DNA of 64,000 bases from Cyprinodon diabolis (taxonomy: Eukaryota > Chordata > Actinopteri > Cyprinodontiformes > Cyprinodontidae), in the NCBI GenBank assembly GCA_030533445.1, contig CM060064.1:39711787-39775786 (forward strand), in the 5' to 3' direction. Position numbers and translations under genes: made by a program. The notes under the pieces were generated by a model. That model did not search any database and had not been told where the DNA came from. It worked only from the letters and a program-made list of their open reading frames with translations. Shown here in pieces: positions 39,190 through 50,533 of this stretch (positions are counted from its first letter, which is position 1; each line of letters begins with the position of its first letter).

Positions 39190-39510
39190 GCAAAACCATC
39201 CTCAGGAAGATATCATCCCTACAATAAAGCACGGTGATGGCAGAAACGAGCTTAGGGATGTCTGCAGCACTAAGAACTAGTAGACAAGTCTGGACAGAGG
39301 GCAAATGGCAAAATTCAAGGACATCCTGGATGAAAATCTGCTCCAGATTGCTCTGGACCTCAGACTGGGAAAATAACCACCTAAAGCAGCCAAGATCTAA
39401 AAGCAGTGGCTTCAAAAACCATTCTGTGATTGTGGTAGAGGGACCAAGCCACAGTCCAGACTTGAATCTAACTGAATATCTCTGAAGAGATCCTGTTGGC
39501 TGTGCACAGA
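39190..39510 (+). pseudogene. Tc1-like transposase relic, internally deleted
   Basis: The stretch follows the usual Tc1 catalytic region in order: catccctacaataaagcacgg, gacatcctggatgaaaatct, ctccagattgctctggacc, ccacagtccagacttgaatc. In protein form, SHSPDLNLTEYL matches the SPDLNPIEHLW box carrying the catalytic Glu. The segment with the second Asp (normally QDNDPKHTA) is deleted between DWENNHLK and SGFKNHS, and the frame ends at a stop after TEYL. No ends were found. It is a different and older Tc1 lineage than that at 32816-33936. Confidence 0.75.
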
Positions 39511-41219
39511 TGTTTCCCACAAAACGTGATGGAAAGTGATTTGTGAAGTGAAGTAAAATGACTACAGATGGTTTTCCTAATGGTAAGGGGCGTTAATAAT
39601 TGCATAAGTATGATTGCTTAGTTCTCTATGTATTTTTTTACATTTTTTATATTCGATTATTATGTATAGATTTTGAGGAAAGATATTATTTTAATACCAT
39701 CTGGAAAGAGAAACATAACTAAATCTAGAAAAAGGGTTTAGATGCACTGTAGCACTTATCAAAGCTGGTTCAAAATAATTTAATCCAATTTAATGCCAAG
39801 CAATTACATAGAAACGGAACGTCTTCTATACACTTCATGTAAATATTCTGTTATTCTAACTGCATGCAGTAGAAAGAACTTTTTGGACTTAATTTGTCCA
39901 AAGCACCCTCTAAAGATCAATAATACTCTCAAGAGTCTATTTATCTCTGAGCTTTTCTTTTTAAACTCTGCTTGTTTCTCGTGTCTGTTTACCACAAACA
40001 GCTTGGCCTGAAGCCACTTTACCATATAATGACCTTGCCTTGCTGAATTGAACTTGTGAACCCGTCACACCTGCTCTCCTTCAATTTCCTGGATGGCCTC
40101 TTGAGTGAGGGCGCCATAATAGAAGGTGATTGTGAAAGAGCTACTATCAACCCTCCATGACTGTGACATCCTTCACTGCTAGTACCGCTGTGTAGGGAGG
40201 AATGCATTCAGCTAACGATGGCCTGTCAGTCCTGCTCGGCCTATTCTTATAAGGTGACATCAGCTGGTCTTGGTGACAAACAGCAGCAAGTTTGTGGTGT
40301 AGAAAACAGGCGTTGTTACCTACAGGACTTACTCAATGCGAGGGCAGTGCTAACTATCACACTGCCTTGTCACACTGAAAAATACAACAAGCTGAGGAAA
40401 TACTGAAAAACTGACTGAAACATACAGTACAAATTAACTGGGGGAGCACAGATCATTTGTACACAAAAATTATTCTTAAAAACACTGCATGGAGCATTCA
40501 AAATCTGGAGTGTCTGGTTGTTTTACAATAGTAGAGATACACTTTGGTCTTGGCAGCATTCATGGTGCGTTCACACCAAAAGCTTTTTGTGCATCAAAGC
40601 ATCTGATTCATTTGATTGGTTGGACATGTGCTGCTACAAACAACAGAATATTTAAGTAGAATCTTTCTCTTTTAAAAACAAAATAAAGTGTAAAAAGTTT
40701 TCCCAACTTTTTCCCAGCTTTAATAAGTTTCCCCAACTTATCAAAGCAAATAAAGCAAAGTCACTCTCTAGATTGCAACGACAGAGAGTGCAGCTTAACA
40801 ACCAGAGCATCGAGCATCCAGAGTGTCTACACTCAAAATGCACAAGCGTCCCAGTTGAGACACTGGTTTACTTTTCGACTCTTAAAAAACATTCAGTGCA
40901 TAAGTCTTAGCAGAACATTCCAGGTTAAACCTCTGCTTGTTTAAAACCTAGGTCATTGAAGGACTAATAATGAGGATTCATATACTACAGTCTACAGAAC
41001 TTTCCAATGAAAACAATCTGTCATCATTAATGTTAATGCATGCCAATATAAAAACGGAGCAAAAAAGATATGATTAGATATGATTTAAGAAAAAAGGCCA
41101 TATATACCAAGCATCTTTTCTGATAGGGTTTTTAAAGTCTTTTTAAGCCTAAACAAAATTCCAACTTCAAAAACAATGAGCAGAAATAAACAAATGTTGT
41201 TAAAATAAAGTTATTCATT
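39511..41219. other. No gene recognised
   Basis: AT-rich DNA. A ggtgcgttcacaccaaa word at 40563 resembles a DNA-transposon end but lacks a partner. No exon supported. Confidence 0.4.
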
Positions 41220-41600
41220 TTGGCCTGCTGTTAGAGCTCTACAGCTTCTGCAACCCACCCTTAGCTGACACTTCCAAGACACTCCCACAGGACATGCAAT
41301 CCTGCCCCCCATGGTGTTTGAGGAAAAACGCCAAACTCGCATGAATCCTGTCTCTGTTCCGTATGACTCTCCTGAGGATCACATTGGAAGAGCAGTTATC
41401 CAGGTGCCACTCCGGACGGACCAACGGCTAAGTGGACCTGGTGACTTTGGATCCACACTGCTGCAAACCATACTGTTCGCAACATTTCTCGCCGAGTTTC
41501 AGGAGCTTTCAGACGCCTGAAGAGACTGGAGGTGTGAAGCTCCTGAGAACGAAGCACTTTCCTCTTGTGATGCTGCCACACTGAGCTGCTAAACACAGGA
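41220..41600. other. Unexplained GC-richer segment
   Basis: About 380 bp stand out from AT-rich flanks by higher GC content and several CG dinucleotides. A plus-strand frame (41311-41520, starting MVFEEKRQTRMNPVSVPYDS) and two overlapping minus-strand frames cross it. None shows a domain I recognise, and no terminal repeats or poly-A tail are evident. It could be a fragment of an unfamiliar retroelement, an untranslated exon or a retrocopy. Confidence 0.4.
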
Positions 41601-42736
41601 GAAACCCAGCTTTTTTTAAATGGATATCAGCATAGTTAGAGGTCTGGCAGATTTAGGGATAGATTGTTGAGCAAAACCATTTGTCTTTTTTAAGATTTCC
41701 GATAATTTCATGTGTTATCTATTGAGTAAAGACAACGTAACAAGATGGGCCCCATGGTAAGCCCTGCTGACATGGCTGATAATATAACGTTCATGCGTTT
41801 CCTCATATTCTCATCACATTACATAACAGCGTAATCAAAAGTTAATTTGATCACATTCCAAGTTCTTCGAGATAAAATTTGGTTCCCATGCATAAAATCC
41901 ATGCTAATCTGTGATATCATGGCATCATTTTAATCATTATGGTATTAACCACCCCTACTGGGGTAGGCAAGAAATATATAAAAATTGCACAACTAAGACG
42001 TAGTGGCGACAACTAGAAGTAGCGCAAAACTATGAGAAAGCTGGGTGGCGACAATGGCGGCAGCAACTGAATAAAAGTTAGTAATTCTTAGTAAATCCTG
42101 CAAAAAAATTTGATCAGAATATCAAGGAAATTCCCATTCCCACTAACTGGACACAGTATCAATCTAAGAAATATTCAAGTAAATACATATTAAGAATTAA
42201 TTGGCTATACCTTTGGATTTAAATGAACACAAATCCAAGGTATTAAATGCTGTTTTCCTTGTAAGTGCACTGTTGATTTGCCTCGACTTCAATTTGATCT
42301 TTGGAAGTTTTCTGAATTTCAGCAGCTGTATTGGAAAACTGCACCTCCCCATCTTGGTTTATTTTAGTCAATCCATTTATTTATTTATAATGTAATTTGT
42401 ACCTACACTGTAGAGACTAAGAATAGCATTTCAATCACTAGTTTTTGTATAAATACGTTGTTGTTCATTCACACATCCATAAACTCTGCAGCAACATTTG
42501 AACGTCTGCGCAGCTTTAACAACAGCTTCAGAGGGCATAAAACGTTCATGATGTATTTCCAACATTTTGCGCTTTTTCACACTAGATCACATGCACAGTA
42601 CTGTACCTTTGGTCAATCATAGAATTGTAAATATACTTTATGAACAAAAAAAATAATAATAAAATGAACAAAGACAAACTAAACCAAAATAACAAATAAT
42701 ATGCTAGCAGGACTTGGTAATCTTTCAGAAAAAAAG
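41601..42736. other. No gene recognised
   Basis: AT-rich DNA, nothing supported. Confidence 0.45.
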
Positions 42737-42958
42737 TGGTTAGGGCATAGAGCTTGGAATCCTGAGGTCCTGAGTTCCCACTCCCACAGACTGACACTCT
42801 GTGGGAGTGGGAACTGGGCAAAGATCCTTAACCCCACAATGCTCCCCGGTTGCCGCACATTGGCAGTCAACTGCTCCCAAAGGAGATGGGTTAAATTAAG
42901 AGAGTTCATTTCATCACTCTGTACTTGTGACAGTGTAATGACAATAAAAGCTGGAGGA
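42737..42958 (+). mobile_element. tRNA-derived SINE, copy 2
   Basis: The head (gtggttagggcatagagctt) and a box B-like region (gaggtcctgagttcccact) precede the body words gggcaaagatccttaacccc, acaatgctccccgg and gagatgggttaaatt. The tail reads tgacaataaaagctgg plus an A-rich end. It is the same layout as 12757-12985. The copy contains a 16-bp perfect hairpin at 42774-42814 right after box B. Confidence 0.7.
42774..42814. repeat. Perfect hairpin inside SINE (16-bp arms, 9-nt loop)
   Basis: gttcccactcccacag at 42774-42789 is followed by actgacact and then the exact inverted copy ctgtgggagtgggaac at 42799-42814. The related SINE at 12757 has no such hairpin. Confidence 0.95.
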
Positions 42959-43959
42959 AAAAAAAGAAAAAAATCTGCATGCGACCAGAGTGGACTATAG
43001 ACACAGATATTTAAAAAATGTCACATGTGACCTTGCCTTTTTAATTTGGTATATTCTGAAATCTTTTTTTCTGTTAGAATAGTTCACTTAAAGCTCTGTG
43101 CCGATCAAAGGTACAAGTAATTAACCAGTTAGAGCATTAAAATACTGCAGTTCAAAGCTTTAACCCAAAATTACTATAGAGAACATCTGTCACTATAAGT
43201 CTTCATGTGGATTTGCTAGATGTGAACTGATGACATATAAACCATTACTTTTTCTTATCTAATATTTTATTAGGGTTCCTAATTTACATGACCAGAATTT
43301 AAAATTTATTTATTTATCAATTTATATTCAGTTATTTTATATTTGCAGGAGTTAAAATAGTTAAAGAAAGTAATAAAAAAGAACAGAAGAAAAATTTGGA
43401 CTCACTCTTCCTCATGCCGGAAGAGACTCATGCAGATTCTGAAAAAACAGATAATCCAGATCTCAAGAAGAGATTACACTTCTCTTTTGTAGAAGGGTAA
43501 TGATAAGGAGCGATCTCACCAGGAGACCAAACTGGTAGGTGAGATTTTACCTACTGAAGAACAGGCCAGTGTTTTCAAACCCAGTTACATGGTGAAGGAA
43601 AAATAACCAGAATCACAGACCATGTTTGCTCAAGGTCCCCAACCTGTAACTAACTGCTTTGCTTTAACTCAACAATGCAAGATGTGGATTTAATGGGAAA
43701 TCTCAAAGTGTACCTGAGAAGATCATACAGCTCAGTAATTAGCTATATAAATATAACATTATGTACACTTACTACACTTAGTAATATATATTTTTTTTTT
43801 ATGTCTTAAAAGTAATGACCCCCAGAAATTCAGTTAATAAAACTTTTAAGATCACATCTGACATCTAAAGATGTGTTTTTTTCCTAATATGTCATCATAT
43901 GTTTTAGAAGTACGCTGCAGTATGTGGACTATATACAGTTTTTTTTGTTAATTCAATGT
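42959..43959. other. No gene recognised
   Basis: AT-rich DNA, nothing supported. Confidence 0.45.
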
Positions 43960-44690
43960 GGTATGGATGTGGTGTTCTATAACCCCAGGCCACTTTAGTT
44001 TCGTTGGCTTCGGTGTCTCATACTCCTTTGTCATTACCCCACAGGTTTTCAGTTGGGTTTTGGTCTGAAGAGGTTTCTGGCTGTTAAAAACTGGGAAGCT
44101 ATTGCCATTTAATCAGGTATTTGGGACTTTTGTTAGTGTGGGCAGGGGCCGAGTTTAGCTGAAAAATCAAACCAGTATATTCGTTAAACTTTTCAGCAGA
44201 TGGAAGTGAAATATGGCTGCTTTAACTTTGAACTTCACATAATTTGATCAACACCAGCAAATGATCGGCACCAGATCATGGCTGAAGTAAACATCACACT
44301 TAACCATGAGCAAACTGATTTCCTTGCCTCTTACATTTTTATTCAGATTCTGACATCTTTATTTACAGAAGAAATGCATAATTAAAATTTGCCTTAAAAG
44401 AGAGTTATAGACAACGGAGCAACAGCAAAGCCCTTTTCTCCTTGGCAGAGGTGAGAAACATCTAGCATTGCTTCACCTTACATAGGGAACCGGACATATG
44501 TAGCAAATTTCCTGAATATGTCTGCGATGGTGACGCTTCGATGGTGAAGCACTCTGAAAAGCCAGGTTTATGGTTAATGGACTTCTGCAGCTTATGCTTC
44601 CTTTTGAAGGTGACTGGGACTGTAAAAGGGAAAAAGTGTCCAGTCTGCAATCTTTTCAGGATTGCAGGCCACAGATGCCAGAACAGATCT
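43960..44690 (-). pseudogene. Ancient Tc1-like transposase relic
   Basis: On the minus strand, with many changes, this follows the transposase of a very common fish Tc1-like element. Plus-strand markers in order are ccccacaggttttcagttgg, agtgtgggcaggggcc, cttttcagcagatggaag, caacaccagcaaatgatcgg and cccttttctccttggcagagg. Each corresponds to a landmark of that family in correct order and spacing. All reading frames are broken and no ends were found. This is the most decayed Tc1 copy in the window. Confidence 0.65.
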
Positions 44691-46982
44691 CTAATAATAT
44701 TGTTTCTTGAGTAATATCCAGAATTTGAGAAGTCATTTATACCTGTAGGAAATGATCAAAATGCTCAAAAAGAAATGCTAAAAAAAAAAAACTAAATCTT
44801 TGTGTAAATAATCTAAACTTCACCTTTTGATCTCAGTTACTAAAACAGGTTGACTTTTGCTGGCATTCTAAATTTTTGTTTAGGGAGTCCATATATGACT
44901 GCATGATTCTCTACTAGGTACTTTACAGGAGTACTTATACTGTAAGATCTGTGAGCACAGCCAACAGGGGGAAAAAAATAAAAAGTTTCTTTCAAATTTC
45001 ATCATACTCTCCTGTGACAGGGGAAGAGAAACTGCAATATGCAATTAAATGCAGAGGTGGAGATGCAGAGATGGTGTCCGATTGTCAGGAAGTGACATAA
45101 AGAAAGATGCTGTGAGAATCTGAATGTGAGAAACTCCCAGCAAGGCCTCCAGAAGAACTGTGGAGCATCATTAACACCATCATCTTCTTCACTTTCATTA
45201 TTGTTACGTTTAGTCTTGTGGGGCTTTTGTTCCTCAGATAAATCCTTCACATCAATTGTCTCCATCAGCTTCATATAAATAGCAAAAAATGCGGCACTGA
45301 CCTGTTTAGCCTTCCAAAACAGATGCATGATATTTTCACAGAAAGTAATAAAAGCAGAAACGGGGCCCAATTCCCCATAGTTTTGAAGACAGGGGTAGTA
45401 TTTCAGCTACACTCATCAATATGCAAAACATCAGAGCATATTTTGCCACAAGAATTTTCACCACTGCACCCTCTAAAGATGTGCATAAACATCATATTTT
45501 TCCTCCTTCCTCTTAAACAAGCCTCCTTTGGCGAAGGGGAAGTATGCAAATGCTGCACAAACATAATCACATTTTGATGAAAAGCACCGGGATTCAAAGC
45601 AGCAAATTGCCCTATGTGATTTTAATACACTGCAGGCAATTGTCAAACGAAAGAGGCAAAGAGAGAAAAACTCCAGGGCTGGAATCAATGCGCTACCTTT
45701 TATTTGCAAAGAGGTGAACAAAGTCCCAACACTGGATTACATTTCAAAGCACAGAGCCTGGAGCTTTCCAGTGTGGGAGCACAGAAAGGTGGCATAGCGT
45801 GGGAGAGAGGCATAATCATTATGACCGAACGGCAGGGTGGATGTTGGTAAAGGTATCCTCACTCTTCCACTTTCTGTGTTCCTCTCTGCCTGCAGTGTTC
45901 ACTCTTCCTTCCTCTTTCTCAAGTTAGTTCCCTGGGCTGTCATTCCTGGGTTGTTAAATCCCCGCTCCTTTAATCTCCTTACTCAGCTACATCCTCTTTA
46001 AGGATGCACAACCACCAAGGAGAAACGTGGGATATGTCATCTTGGGACTGCTGCGTAGCAAGGCAGGGCAGGACATAGAGTTTGAGAGAAATACGTTGGC
46101 TAACATTGAGAAAATCTATCCTTGTCAAAGAAAGTTAAAAGAAAATCAAATGTCAGTCTTTGGGTCAATTAAATATTGTTTTATATTTATTTTAGTTCCT
46201 TAATGACTTGGAGAATGCTGTTAAAATAAAGTATATTTTTTAGTATGGCTGTTTCTAGATCTGGACTGTGTACACTGCAATGTCTCCAACCATTCATGGC
46301 TGGCTCCATCCTCTTTCCCAGAACCCAATTTTGACTCTTCACTCCATTTGCTTCTTTCTCTGAGGAAAAAACAGTCACTCACGGGTGAAAGAACAAGCAT
46401 GTGCAAAAACAGTCACCTAATATTCAGAGCTAAAGTCATGTCAATGCAATCAAAAGTGATCCAAATTCTTCCCCACAGAGCACTGCTGTGAGGAAGCGCC
46501 CATCAGTCATCTACAAGCTGTAGCACACAGCAGTAACATTTCAATAATGGTGCATCACCTGAGACTCTGGGAGATAAGTGTAATCCACTCAAAAATAGAT
46601 CACAGCTTGCCCTGCATGCCACATTCTATTCTGCATGAGGAGAAGGCTTTAATGTAGATTTCTGGGTCATCTTTCATATGCACGTATTCCTTGAAGTTCA
46701 GCTGCACAGTCTGATAACTCTTATTAGAGATTTATGTTGCATCCAGGAGCATTGTTAATGAGTGCAGTCAATTTAAGCAGGAAAACAGTTCCTAAACCCT
46801 GTTTTTTTCCCCTGCTACATTCCTCAACATACATTTTCTGTAAATAAACAGCAAGCAGTGCGTGGAGTTTACATACCATATCTGCAGCAACTGCACACAC
46901 CAATTCCTGGCAACCTCTCATAAAGAGCATATATGTAAATAAAGAGCTCAATTTCAACGTGCAATTAGTGGTTTAGTGGTAC
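44691..46982. other. Non-repetitive interval, presumed intron of the 47 kb gene
   Basis: Free of transposon signatures from about 45000 to 46980. Two patches (45380-45720, with an exact POU octamer ATGCAAAT at 45544-45551, and 46440-46960) have mixed composition and could be conserved intronic regulatory DNA. The small minus-strand frames here have no recognised domain. It lies directly downstream of the first coding exon. Confidence 0.35.
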
Positions 46983-47130
46983 CTGTTTCCCAGAAGTAGA
47001 CAGATTTCCCATCGTCTGTCTGCGAGTAAGCCATCCAGAAACCACAGAGAAGCAATGCCACCAAAAGGTACCTGCTCCCCCCTGTCCTTTTCGCGGGGAT
47101 TCCTCCTGCACCCTGCCACCCCTGCCCCAT
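46983..47130 (-). CDS. First coding exon of a secreted or membrane protein (unrecognised)
   Basis: The start codon at 47130-47128 sits in ACCATGG, a perfect vertebrate Kozak context. The exon encodes 49 residues plus one base of the next codon, ending at AG|GT (donor GT at 46982-46981, CAG|GTACCA). The protein begins MGQGWQGAGG, has a basic stretch (AKRTGGSR), a hydrophobic core YLLVALLLCGFWMAYS (residues 21-36), then polar QTDDGKSVYFWET. That is a signal peptide with a good cleavage site after AYS (small residues at -3 and -1). It may continue into an extracellular domain starting in the next exon, which I did not find. A second AG|GT (CAG|GTACCT) inside the exon, just after GSR, could be an alternative donor. 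The gene would run leftwards with a long first intron. I cannot name the family. Confidence 0.5.
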
Positions 47131-47950
47131 GGTCCACCACAGGAGAAAAGTAAATCCACTCAGCTCGAAAGGTCAGCAAAAGAAGCAGTGATGAAAAAAC
47201 AACCAAAACAAGTCCAGAAGGCGACAGGAAGAGCAGCGGGCTTCAGTTTAAAGGAGAGGGCGTGATGAGGAGTGTGGGCGTGTACAATGGGAGAAATTAT
47301 AGTGAAGGGTGTGAACGATGGTCCTGCAGGAGTTGAGCTCCAGAACTTGTGATCTTGTGAAGGACAGAGATGGTAGTTTCCTCCCTTTTTAATCGTTCTG
47401 CTCCAAACTTGGATGGATGTTCTCAAGAAATGTGGTCAGTTGTGGGGACTGAGCCACGGTCGGATGGTGCAGCCGTCCTCCTCCATCGTACCCGGTTCCA
47501 CTGATGCCGGCACTGCCTCTGTCCTCTGGCTGCGGAGCAGTGACAGTGGATGAGTGTCTGCAGTGTTGTTCTCCTCCCTCCCTTCCCTTCTTACTCTCTC
47601 TCCTCCTCTCCCATTCGCTCACTTATTCCCTGTGCCACCCTGCATTTCCAATTGCAGTTTTTTCAGGGGTTTTCTGCTCCCCTCTTCTTGTTTTCATCCC
47701 TTTTTTCATTGTCTCATTTTTTTCTACTCTGAAATTCAAATATGCTTACACTTTTTACTTTTTCTGTCCCTCTGTCATCTTTTTCTCTCTCTACTGCATA
47801 CTCCTACTCTTCTGCTACCACTCGTCTTTCCACGTGCAGCGCTGAGAGGACGACTGGAGACCAGCAGGGATCGCACTGGACGGACGAGCTCCTGCAGAGC
47901 AAGGCTCTAGGGATCAGAGAGGCAACGAGACGAGATGGGCTTAATGCAGA
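47131..47950 (-). promoter_or_regulatory. 5' leader/promoter region of the 47 kb gene
   Basis: Upstream of the Kozak ATG, GC content and CG dinucleotides rise (notably 47440-47545 and 47840-47945). The plus strand from about 47555 to 47835 is almost purely pyrimidine with many ctcc/tctc words, so the sense strand is purine-rich. On the sense strand a TATA-like tttaaa lies near 47248-47253. Two upstream open frames (47622-47389 and 47426-47160) end before the main ATG. This is the texture of a vertebrate promoter with its 5' untranslated exon, but no transcription start can be fixed from sequence alone. Confidence 0.4.
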
Positions 47951-50082
47951 GTGAGAGAATGTAGAGGGGGGAGGGGGTGAATGGGGGTAAAGCAAGAAGG
48001 AGCAAAACAGAAAAGCAACGAGGGAGAGAGCTTCTCTAAAATGGAGTGGGGGTTTATTGTGCTTGAGAGAGAAGAGGTTGTGAAGAAAAAAATTATGGGG
48101 CAATGATACCAAGGACTCAGTTGTATTATATTTATTTCACTTAAAAACTTTTCATCCAGGATTTACAGAAAATTATTCAGAAATGCATCTAAAGTATATT
48201 TGATATTTATTTATTAGATTATTGAAACAGAGCTGTCAGAAGAGATGGCATGTCCCATTTATTGAAGATTTAACACATCACTTCCATCTTTGGATCATTA
48301 TTAACTAGCTGTTTTTTGTACCCATGTTCAGTTGTTTGAAAAAAAATCTGAAAGGCATATTCCAACAACCCCTGGCATTTAGAAATCTAAATTTAGAGAA
48401 AAGAACATGCTGAGGATCTACAATGGTAAAGAAGTGGAGTTAAACTGATTTAATGTGGCTTTTTTAAGTTAGAGGAATATTTATAATCACAGACATATTG
48501 GAATTTCAAGTTAAGCCAAAGCTCAAGTTTTATGAGTAGTTTCATATATTCAGGCTAGCTTTAATGATGCAGTGGATACAGTCATCTATTTACACAATTT
48601 GAGAACCTAAGTAGTGATTGTTGCTTAAATGTAACAGACCAAGTTTTGTTGCAGACCATTTCCATCCTTGTTTGACCAGCCCATGCAATTTGTCTGAAGA
48701 TGCTTCCATCTAGATAATGCACAATAACACAAAGCTAAAATCACCTCATACTGGTTTGTTGAACATTTCATCAAGTTACGTGTACTGCAATGGCATCACA
48801 GATCTCAAAGCAACAAGGCAAAATCTGGAATGAGTGGAAATTTCTATCATGGATGGGCAAATTAGCTCAGGAATGAAAGCAGAACAGAACTAGAGAAATT
48901 CTTATGATAAAAATTTATCGTAGCAAGACCAGTGTAATTATTATTACTAAGCTATCCTGAAAACAAGCACTTCCAAAATAAATCTCTATCTAAATCTTTG
49001 CTCCACTTGCCTTCAACAAATGCTTTTTAATCACATGAAATCTTTCAATGAACTGGTTTCATCTACATCTCTGTTGCTAACTCACATAGAGGGGAACAGA
49101 AAGAGGGAAAAGAAGCTGAGACATAAAGATGGGTTTCCTTTTGAAGTTCTACAAAAAAAAAAGAAAGAAACAGAGCCATTTGTCTTTTATTACCTGACAG
49201 ATGAAAGCATACACCCCAAAAAGACTACACTATTAAACTTTGCAGCTTGTGTAAGATACAAAGGTATTCAGGAGAAAAAGGTGACTTAAACCTTGTGAAA
49301 AATAAAGCTTTAAACTGACATCAGCAGCTTACAAATAAAGCAGAGATATTCGTTTCCATGTCAGTGAGGCTGTAAGATGTTCCTTTTTTTCGTATTAGTT
49401 TTATTTGCAAAAATATTTTTTCTGTCTTGCAAGATGGTAGTATTTAACAAGCCATGGCAGATAGAACAGTTTATTGCTGATTTGGTTTAGCAAAGTGCAG
49501 AAGCTGCTGGATGCTGGATGCCACTTTAGAGTAGTAGCTATGTTTATGGCAACTAAACAGACATAGGCAGTAAAATAAATGGTAGGTTTAACTGCTGCAC
49601 ACAGAGAGAGGTGACAATGGGAAAAGCAGCCTGCCTGTGAAGCCCATTCATTTTTTTTTTTTATAATAATTTAAAAAAACAACAACATGGTTTTACTAAA
49701 TAAAAATGAATGCATTATATACTGTGCGTTGTTTCAGACTGGAAATGGAAACAAAAATCCTTGTTTGTATCCACAAGCTTACCCAATAAACTCACTCCTG
49801 AAAATATGCCTGTGGTTTGCATATACTGTTTTCAGTCACTGAATAGGCAGTAACAACACAGCATTTAACAAAACTGTGGCATCGGAACAATGTGATGTAG
49901 TAAAAGGCAAAGTTGTTCGTGGAGGACAACTTTATATCCTCGCCATTGGAACAAGGCCGACACGCGATCAGCATCAACTTACAACTGTTTGGAGGTGCGC
50001 AACCTATAGCAAAGGCTGCTCGTGTAGGGCAGCGATGGCATGATTGCATCACTTGTGGTGCTCTTTAAGCTCTAACCGCATT
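47951..50082. other. No gene recognised
   Basis: AT-rich presumed upstream intergenic DNA. The part at 49780-50060 is GC-richer and carries an 86-codon minus-strand frame (MMQSCHRCPTRAAF to YFQE) directly beside the inverted-repeat element at 50083. It might be a further part of that element's parent or of the Penelope-like insertion, but I could not match it. Confidence 0.4.
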
Positions 50083-50533
50083 TTTTTTTTTTACACGCAT
50101 GCATCATAGCGTCGCCTCTAAACATGCATGCGCGACACAGTATCACAACAACAATGGCGCCGTACTGTGTTGAATGGTTGCTGCTCATGCTACTCACCCT
50201 GCTGTCGGGCTTACAACAGAATCTTCTTCTTCTGGAATATCTCCAGGAAGAACAGAGCAATATCGACCACATAGTTCAGCACCTGAATTTGACTGAACCA
50301 CGAAAATGGACCCGCAGGGCAACCATGTATAAATATTAGTGCGCATGCCCAACATTTCGTTGCCTATTTTTGCTTCGGCACCACAGCGCCACTTACAGGC
50401 CTGGCATACATTTTGCAGCGTTTTCGTGCATTCGTGTGGACGATCACATTTATTTTACGTCTCCGTCTTTACGACAAACGTTCTGGAAAATATTAGCGTT
50501 TCGTGTTCGTTTTGACTTCGTGTGGACGGGGCC
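50083..50533. mobile_element. Inverted-repeat element, 'ggccccgtccacacg' family, one end missing
   Basis: This is the reverse-oriented sister of 14376-15035. It keeps the cttcgtgtggacggggcc end (to 50533) and the MAPYCVEW frame (from 50154, plus strand). It stops at the poly-A/T tract where the other copy continues for about 190 bp to its second end. It abuts the Penelope-like fragment with no spacer, so either it inserted into the 3' end of that element or a deletion joined them. Confidence 0.75.

Noticed and set aside
40563..40625. ggtgcgttcacaccaaa, resembling a miniature transposon end
   Set aside because: The expected inverted end (ttggtgtgaacgcacc) was not found downstream within 1 kb.
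47504..47954. Several plus-strand frames rich in Ser, Leu and Phe
   Set aside because: They come from the pyrimidine-rich tract in overlapping phases and have no domain; the region is better read as leader/promoter of the minus-strand gene.
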